Assembly (NCBI GenBank): GCA_963281155.1
Contig: CAUJLY010000002.1
Coordinates: 1,798,001-1,862,000 of the forward strand
Direction of reading: 5' to 3'
DNA length: 64,000 nucleotides
Origin: Rhabditophanes sp. KR3021
Taxonomy: Eukaryota; Nematoda; Chromadorea; Rhabditida; Alloionematidae
Shown here piece after piece: positions 58,101-64,000 of this stretch (positions are counted from its first letter, which is position 1; each line of letters starts with the position of its first letter). The notes under the pieces are model-generated. The model made no database searches. It saw only the letters and a list, made by a program, of their open reading frames with translations, and was not told where the DNA came from. Both the position numbers and the translations under genes were made by a program.

Positions 58101-60790
58101 CATTCCAAAGTTTTCTCTTCTACCATCCATATCAAACCTGAATCGCAGTTTATTAACGTTTGAATTTAAATGTATATATTATTAATTTTTAAGTTTGATT
58201 GTGTTTTAACATTTAAAGATTACTCACCATTCTTTGCAAATATCAAGTGCCCACTGTGCACCCTTTTCGTACTCCCATTTCTGTTGGTAAAACCATCCAA
58301 AAGAAACAGGACTACTCCAATAAACGCCGTCCCCTCTATCTTCTAAAAATGGATCGGAAACTGAAACTTGAATTACTCCTCCAAAGAACCATCTCCAAGC
58401 ATCGGGATCTGCATGATCATCGTGCATCAGAGTTCTAGGGTTGAAGGTGATCAAGCCATTGTTAGGATGATTTCTGGCTATATGGCCGATTTTTCTCAAC
58501 GAATGACCCTCCAAGTCTTCCCAATAGCCAAAAAGAGACACATCAACAATTGCATTAGGATTTGAAGTTATATTCTCCCATTCCCACGATAAAGAAAGAT
58601 TCTGAGCATCATAACTATTCCAATTGTTTCGAGGTTCTCGAGCGTCATTCATTAAATTGACTCTCCTTCTGGCGAGACCAGGTTGCACTTAAATAAATTA
58701 TCATTTAATCACGATCACAAACTTACGAATGTAAAATTTCGACCAAAATGGATAATCCTTCCCTCCAGAAGTAGATAACTTAACATCAACAAGTCCTGTC
58801 CTAAAAACTGAATTAACAGGAACTATACATCTTGTAAAAACCATATCAATCCTTTCACAATCTATAGTAATTTCATCAAACTGCAATTTAATTATATCAG
58901 TAGGTCTGAAGCAAGGGCCAGAGATATTCAAAGCTAAACCTCCAAGCATATTCCCATATTGTTGCGACATTTCCAATGCACCTCTCGAATCATTTGTACA
59001 TCCTCCGTATTGGATTTGTTCGTCTACCCGAGCTAGCCATCTCCCAGCAATTTGTGTACTCCCATACTGAACTAATTTGTAAGAGTTACCTTCAGCAGAG
59101 TAAGGTAACTCATACCACCCTGTTCCATTTCCACCATTGAAGCCAACTAACGCGCTTTGCTTCCCTCCTCTGCCCCCAGTGATTGCTCCTGCTTGCGCAG
59201 AACTCGTCCAGTTGATATTAGCATAATTAAGCATCGTGTAACTTCGAATTTCATCTGTTGCAATTACCATTTGATATGTATTTTGCCATCTCTTGGCTCT
59301 TTCATAATCATCGAGGTTTGTGATTTTAGGAGCACCACCATAAGACATCCTTTCCCACGTTACAATTAACGCATAATCAGCTTTCCAACCTTAAATTATT
59401 TAATAACACATTTATTAGTATTAATTTTACGCCGAAGACCACTCGATGCTGGCAAGATTAAAGCTCGGTAGAGCGTTGCTTCGTGCTAATTATATCTTTG
59501 GATTTAAGTTTTATTTGTTGAGATGACTTATTCTAACATTACGCGAGTCTTCATATATTAAAGTATTAGCGATATTATGATAAAATATACCTTTTTTAAT
59601 ATCATTTTTCTATTTTAGCGAAACAAGAGCGTCTCATATTTGGTGTTTTAAACTATCGTGGTTTGACAAGTACAAATTAGAAGACTCGGAGCTAAAACAG
59701 AAGGGTAGCTGACCTCATAATCAACGAGTTTGTTGGTGGTAATGATTTTTGCACGCTTATTCTAATAAAAGAATTGTTAATAACCTGTCTCATTAGAAAT
59801 ATTATTTTATAGTATGCATCTGTTTTAATAAATCTTTTGTCCTCACCCCTTGCTCCCACCATGCCATGGCGAATATCATGTGTAATTTGATCTAATAATT
59901 CAGGATCTTCAAGTCTCCCAGCTTCTGTTTTTAATTGCCTGCCACGATAAGTTCTAAAATGACGAGGATCATCATAAGAATATACTCCTAGAGGTTGTCT
60001 TAGTGGTGGATCATTTCTAATCCTAGTTGTTTGATCAGTAAAATCCGTTTGAAGGTTATTATAGCCAATTAAGTGATTAGGTCTTTCTAGAATTCTGAAC
60101 CAGACATTCGAAATTCTAGTGTCTCCAACATGTTGCATTTGTTGATCAGCCATGAAAGCTGCAATTAAAGTCGGATCAGGTTTATTTGGCCATTGCGGTG
60201 TCGGAAAAGTAATTGGAGGTTGAATGAACCAAGGATTCGAAAAAGCTAAAAAACCTTCTTGATAAATAAAAGTATAATTGAATCTGTAACCATAGTAAGG
60301 AAAGAAGAAATCCAGGTCAATCTGCTTATCCATCCAAGGGCGATGTGATAACTCTCTATCAAAATATCGTTCTCCAAATGGATACAAGTGCCACCACCCT
60401 TCTTCACTTCTTCTATCAATTTGAGTCCAATCTATATCTCGCAAATTTTGAGCTGTTATCCTAGGTGTTTGATTGCCAGGCATGTTATATGTGTTCCGAG
60501 ATCCTAAAATAGGATTAACATTAAGTATAAATAAAGTACAACTTACCTTGAATTCCAGGCTGCTGGACATTGCTTACAGTATTTAAAAAAATCAATTGTG
60601 AATTTGTTAATGGACTTATGTCAAGAACATTCCTTTTATTTTCTAAATTCTGTTTAGAAAAATTAGGACCCATTGAATTTCCTTTACTAATAGTTGGGGA
60701 AATATTGGCACTTTTTAAAATTGGATTAACATTTATTTGTCCATTTGTAGAAACAAAATATGATAAAAGTATAATAAATACTTTGGCCAT
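55172..60790 (-). CDS. Large NIDO-AMOP-vWD-sushi membrane protein (mesh/SUSD2 type)
   Basis: Eight exons (60790-60547, 60503-59847, 59389-58727, 58687-58228, 58137-57908, 57864-56611, 55666-55520, 55440-55172) give 1,307 residues; the lengths sum to an exact codon number. Order: signal peptide (MAKVFIILLSYFVSTNG); NIDO region (EGFLAFSNPWFIQPP, GWKADYALIVTWERMSYGG); an Ig-like/IPT segment (NISGPCFRPTDIIKL); AMOP (CPCTLTQALMDVGRF ... SGQSCCYDH); vWD (GGSHFVTFDGITYSFNGKGY, GLMGTYNDKISDEL); one sushi domain (FTCQPSYFLHGDQQRTCVNG); a membrane helix (GILSSVAILLAITLIFVACY); and a ~50-residue cytosolic tail. Drosophila Mesh builds smooth septate junctions in gut epithelium, so an epithelial surface role is likely. 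The sushi domain lacks its first cysteine. Intron 2 uses a GTGAGG donor. Confidence 0.88.
55890..56453 (+). pseudogene. Decayed copy 2 of the unidentified gene family, inside an intron
   Basis: Plus-strand coding-like pieces interrupted by stops and frameshifts lie within the 944-bp intron 6 of the mesh-like gene. One segment from an ATG at 55896 reads MEYKRYKGLFKLAEQQDLRP and AAEIKKNSME before a stop. A second frame contains EMKDPELVNKTCFVC. A later frame ends EYATNINSGKPTYGIIRQML ... VGKLILQEFLDKQLLVALRS at TAA 56451-56453. The first two pieces align with the C-terminal half of the decayed copy at 43800-44618 (GLFKLAEQQDLRPAAEIKK against DLFKAAQKQDLRTASDIKK; KDPELVNK against KDPELVKK). The family is not recognised. 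Confidence 0.6.
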
Positions 60791-61255
60791 TTTTGGTATG
60801 AACTGCTGAATTCATTTTAAACAACTTTCAGTGATTTATTCATTTAATTGCAGGTCGTTGGTAATTACAGTAATTAGTTTGAACGGTTTTTAAAACAATA
60901 CAACATTTGAAAGAGATACTTTAGCACAAAAGAACATGTACCAAAGCTATTTAATGATGCATACAAAAAGCGGCATATTAATGAATCACGGGAAGGGGAT
61001 TATCTTTGACAATGCACCTTTTTCATTTGTATTTCAATTGCAGTATCTTTTAGTTAGTAGTACCTCTGTATGGTCTGCTTTACCTCTTTTTGGTTAGTTG
61101 TTAGTTGCGTCATCCTTTGGATTTACAAAAAAATGTGATAGAAGATTAATCCTTTTGGATAATAAATCAACTACAAAGACTTATGAAGAGCTTTGGGTGA
61201 TTTGAATATGTTATAAAAGAGATTATTTAGAGGTAAATTCAATCATCATTTAAAA
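60791..61255. other. Divergent promoter region, mesh-like and SXP/RAL-2 genes
   Basis: About 460 bp between two divergent genes that both encode proteins entering the secretory pathway. No specific sites were recognised. Confidence 0.5.
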
Positions 61256-61735
61256 ATGTTGCGTACTACCATATTTTTCGTTCTATTTGTTAATATCCTA
61301 GCACAAGAACCAACTACCAACGAACCTGAAATTGCCGAATCAAATCTAATTAATCTGCCACCATTCATGGAAAATGCTTCAGAAGAATCAAAGAAAGAAT
61401 TCGTAGCTCTATTTTCTGACGAAAAACTAAGTAGAGCTGATATAGAGCAGAAATTGCAAGAAATTGTAGATAAAGATCCATCCGAAGAAGTTAAAACACA
61501 GTTCAAGGAAGCTAAAGAGACTATGGCTGGAAGAGAATCTGAATTAAAGGATAAAATTTCCCAACAATCCGATAAACTAGAAGGCCCAGCCAAAGAAGTT
61601 TTTGCTCGAATTTCCAAAATTGCCGAAAACAAATCCATGTCCATTGCAGATATCAAACAATCTATTTCAGAAATAAAAGAGGATGTTAGAAGTAAAGATG
61701 TAATGGAAGGCTTACAAGCTTTAAAAAATGAATAA
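61256..61735 (+). CDS. Secreted SXP/RAL-2 (DUF148) family protein
   Basis: Intronless gene of 159 residues. A signal peptide (MLRTTIFFVLFVNILAQ) is followed by an acidic mature protein with the DUF148 signature LPPFMENASEESKKEFVALF, then a helical region (LSRADIEQKLQEIVDKDPSE, VKTQFKEAKETMAGRESEL, VFARISKIAENKSMSIADIK). The PPF-motif plus helix pattern is typical of SXP/RAL-2 and Ani s 5-like proteins, a nematode-specific family of small secreted cation-binding antigens. C. elegans members exist too, so this does not prove parasitism. The family supports nematode origin of the window. Confidence 0.9.
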   Translation: MLRTTIFFVLFVNILAQEPTTNEPEIAESNLINLPPFMENASEESKKEFVALFSDEKLSRADIEQKLQEIVDKDPSEEVKTQFKEAKETMAGRESELKDKISQQSDKLEGPAKEVFARISKIAENKSMSIADIKQSISEIKEDVRSKDVMEGLQALKNE

Positions 61736-61884
61736 TTATTACATATTTTTTGAGATTTAATAACATTTACAATAAATGCCTTTTGTATTATTTATTCAGA
61801 TCTACATAACTTTAAAATAAAGGATTTTGTTCATTTAATTTAAGAAAAATAATTGGATGTTGAATGCTGTCAGATAACTTGTAT

Positions 61885-63912
61885 TTAAAAAATAGGTAAT
61901 CTTTTTGGAGGAAGATGCATGAAATGAGTAGCATTTTTAGTCAGTGCCATTTTGTCTTTTATGATTGCTTGAAGTGTAATTTCATCCCAAACACTAACAA
62001 TTGTGTGTAAGTTCCCTCGATTATGTGTTAAAGCTAGTTTGTTTTCCACCAAATTTACTATTTTTGAAGGAATTGGCGCCCCATCTTCTTTTCCATACGG
62101 CAAATAAAAGATGTAAGCGCCAGATTCTGGATAATCTATAGGAAGCATTACACGCAAACGTTGAATGTTTTTCTAAAATCAAATCGCAGTGAATTAACTA
62201 AATTAGGACAAAATAGACGTACGTAAGTTGGAGCAACAACAATTTGTATCAAACGACAATGGTCGGAAACAGGTACATCTTCCTTTTCAACATAAAATGA
62301 CAAAGATTTTAATTCTTTGGTTGCTGCGGCAGATAAAACAATGGATCTACCGTTGTCACAGTCTATTGAATACTTCTCCAGACCATCATCCCCTACTATT
62401 AAGTTCATACCCGTTGGTCTGTCGAATTGTGCTTCCTTAGACTCTACCTTGATCTGTGAAATCAATTCCTCAGTATCATCATCAACGTGCTTACGTTTTA
62501 AGCTCTTGCGCAAATAATAAGGAGTCTTATCTGAGTCATCTCTTAACTCCTCCACAATAGCTGGCAATCTAAATTAATTGATAAATATATTTAACCTCTC
62601 AAGCCTACTTATTTGTTTGCTTTCTGATCGAATCCATTGGTCCGATTTTGACATCAGCTTGAACCGGTAGCCATTTATTTTTTTGAATCTGTCCCATAAA
62701 TTCCACAATTGGTTTTGATACATCAAATGACACAATAAGATGTGGCATCGAATTAAAAATTCTCTTCAAAACAGTTATTTCAACAACCTTCTTACTTTCT
62801 ATCAACTCAATTAATTTTTCTAAAGTGGAACGAAGCTTATGGGCATTATCAATTTTAGATCGTTCCAGTTGTAATTTACATTTTGGCAAAGATTGTGCGA
62901 TAGATTCAAACAATTTTTGATATTCAGCAGACTGCTGAGACAACTCAGGGGGCATTTGAACATTATGAAGAGGAACCCCTGGCATGTGGGCAAAATTTTG
63001 CTGTTGTACCTGTTGATGGCTTTGAGGCTGAGGAATACTGGAAGGATTCATTTGATTGAAATTACGTATATTTACTGCCGAACTTGGTCCTTTATTGATT
63101 TCAGCTTGTAAAAGTGACATCGGTTGTTGATTTTGGTGAGCTGGAACTGATCCGGAACCCATTATATTGCCCATATTTGGATTTAAATAGTTTTGCCTGA
63201 TGTGGTGATTGCTTTGAGGCATACCCACGCTATTAGGCATTATATTCATTGGTGAATTTCCTTGTGGCATATTTTGATATTGGTTTGCCTGAATTCTTTG
63301 AATCGGAGGATTTGCATTAATTTGCTGATTTTGGTTGTTGATATAAACCATTTGACCTTGTATTTGATTTGGAGCCGAAGGATGTCTTTGCATAGTAGGT
63401 TGATGGCCGATATTTGGATTCACGTTTCGACTTTGATACATTTGAGCTCTTTGGCTGGGATTCATTTCCATCTGATGGATCATTTGAGGAGGTATAGGTT
63501 TACCATGACTTTGTTGTGGATTATAATTATTCATCATCATTTTTTGTGGACGTTGTTGCATCATCTCCGGTGGAATTTGCTGTTGTCCATGCTGCATTTC
63601 CATTGGTGCCATTCTTTGTGGGATTTGATTTTGAGGATAAACAATTCCATTTTGCGATTGCATTGGAACACCAGGTCTTTGCATCATCATAGGATTCATA
63701 TTTCTTTGGTTCATTTGCTGCTGTTGCTGTGCCATTTGTATATTATGGGTTTGCTGATTTGAAGTATTTTGCATCATATTAAGTCTTTGCTGCTGTTGCA
63801 AACGACTATTATTAAATTGTTGCTGATGTTGCTGCTGATGTTGTTGCTGATGTTGTTGCTGTAACATCTGTTGCTGATGGAGCATATGTTGTTCGTCGTT
63901 TCCATAACTCAT
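61885..63912 (-). CDS. mdt-15: Mediator subunit 15, without a KIX domain
   Basis: Exons 63912-62609, 62568-62223 and 62172-61885 encode 645 residues. The first ~330 are low-complexity Q/N/M/P sequence, beginning with a QQQH tandem. The conserved MED15 C-terminal region follows: YQKLFESIAQSLPKCKLQLE, ELIESKKVVEITVLKRIFNS, RLRVMLPIDYPESGAYIFYL and NLHTIVSVWDEITLQAIIKD. MED15 is a Mediator tail subunit that links activators (SREBP, NHR-49 in C. elegans) to RNA polymerase II for lipid and stress genes. The activator-binding KIX domain that opens C. elegans MDT-15 is absent. An in-frame TAA three codons before the ATG and a TACTTTTAG acceptor upstream argue that this is the true start. Confidence 0.85.
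63819..63880. repeat. Glutamine/histidine codon microsatellite in MED15
   Basis: A 12-base unit (TGTTGCTGATGT type on the plus strand) is repeated about four times with small changes. It encodes QQQH units near residues 13-32 of MED15 on the minus strand. Such arrays vary in length between individuals. Confidence 0.7.
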
Positions 63913-64000
63913 TTTTTCAAATTACTTATAATCGGAGGTTATTAGATCCCAGAACTAAAAGTAAAAATAGTTTAAATTAATTTAGCATATTACAATTTTT

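Noticed and set aside
59455..59485. tRNA-like D-arm sequence (GCTCGGTAGAGCGTT) in an intron of the mesh-like gene, with a similar GGTAGAGCGTT near 16812
   Set aside because: No anticodon arm, T-arm or closing acceptor stem could be found around either copy; at most a chance match or a tiny tRNA-derived remnant.
59692..59846. Extension of mesh-like exon 2 to the end of the long open frame (stop near 59692)
   Set aside because: Using the GTGAGG donor after GGAGCAAGGG and the acceptor before GTTGG rebuilds the conserved RGWKADYALIVTWERMSYGG motif in phase; the open extension is intronic.
63262..63762. Plus-strand ORF of 166 codons at the right end
   Set aside because: Antisense of the Q/N/M-rich MED15 N-terminal region; its L/H/W-rich composition is an artefact of those codons.

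Overview
This is a window from a nematode nuclear genome. The evidence is AT-rich DNA with split genes. Most introns are only 40-50 bp, flanked by GTAAGT-like donors and TTTTCAG/TTTTAG acceptors. Acceptor-like sites with no upstream exon sit just before many start codons, as expected for spliced-leader trans-splicing. Two gene types are characteristic of nematodes: an FMRFamide-like peptide precursor carrying a FLP-24-type peptide, and a secreted SXP/RAL-2 (DUF148) protein. The species cannot be named from the sequence. About 35 protein genes are supported. Most are single-copy housekeeping or regulatory genes, densely packed and split between both strands.

Layout: 0-5 kb holds the end of a tail-anchored membrane protein, a broken TIL-type protease-inhibitor fragment, Abitram, PEX19 and a TMEM272-like protein. 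5-16.7 kb holds a TBC1D10-like RabGAP, a delta-COP lacking its C-terminal domain, a CRAL-TRIO/GOLD protein, flp-24 (rebuilt here by splicing), a PGAP2-like membrane protein, two unrecognised small genes and ribophorin I. 17-25 kb holds a single-pass membrane protein, aminopeptidase P and a probable three-gene operon (mL54, ataxin-10, EMC8/9). 25-34.3 kb holds nucleoside diphosphate kinase, an ANKRD11/12-like gene in two frames, SNX27, a retinoblastoma-family gene and RPS27. 35-40 kb holds CCDC86/Cgr1 with a small mitochondrial-like gene, claspin and SCAMP. 40-43.8 kb is gene-poor. 43.8-51.8 kb holds a decayed gene copy, a TULP4-like gene, a Nup62-like fragment and NCBP1. 52-60.8 kb holds a Nudix-fold protein whose intron contains an opposite-strand gene, and a large NIDO-AMOP-vWD-sushi receptor of the mesh/SUSD2 type, one intron of which holds a second decayed copy of the 44-kb family. 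61-64 kb holds the SXP/RAL-2 protein and MED15.

Functional themes are secretory-pathway traffic and quality control (delta-COP, ribophorin I with a dilysine tail, EMC8/9, SCAMP, SNX27, RabGAP, PGAP2-like), nuclear RNA and transcription control (NCBP1, MED15, pRb-like, ANKRD11/12-like) and replication checkpoint (claspin). Several conserved proteins lack a domain or motif that is normally standard: delta-COP without its mu-homology domain, ribophorin I without its cytosolic tail, MED15 without KIX, and a Nudix protein without catalytic residues. These are the most interesting signals. No CRISPR array, rRNA, tRNA or intact transposon was recognised.
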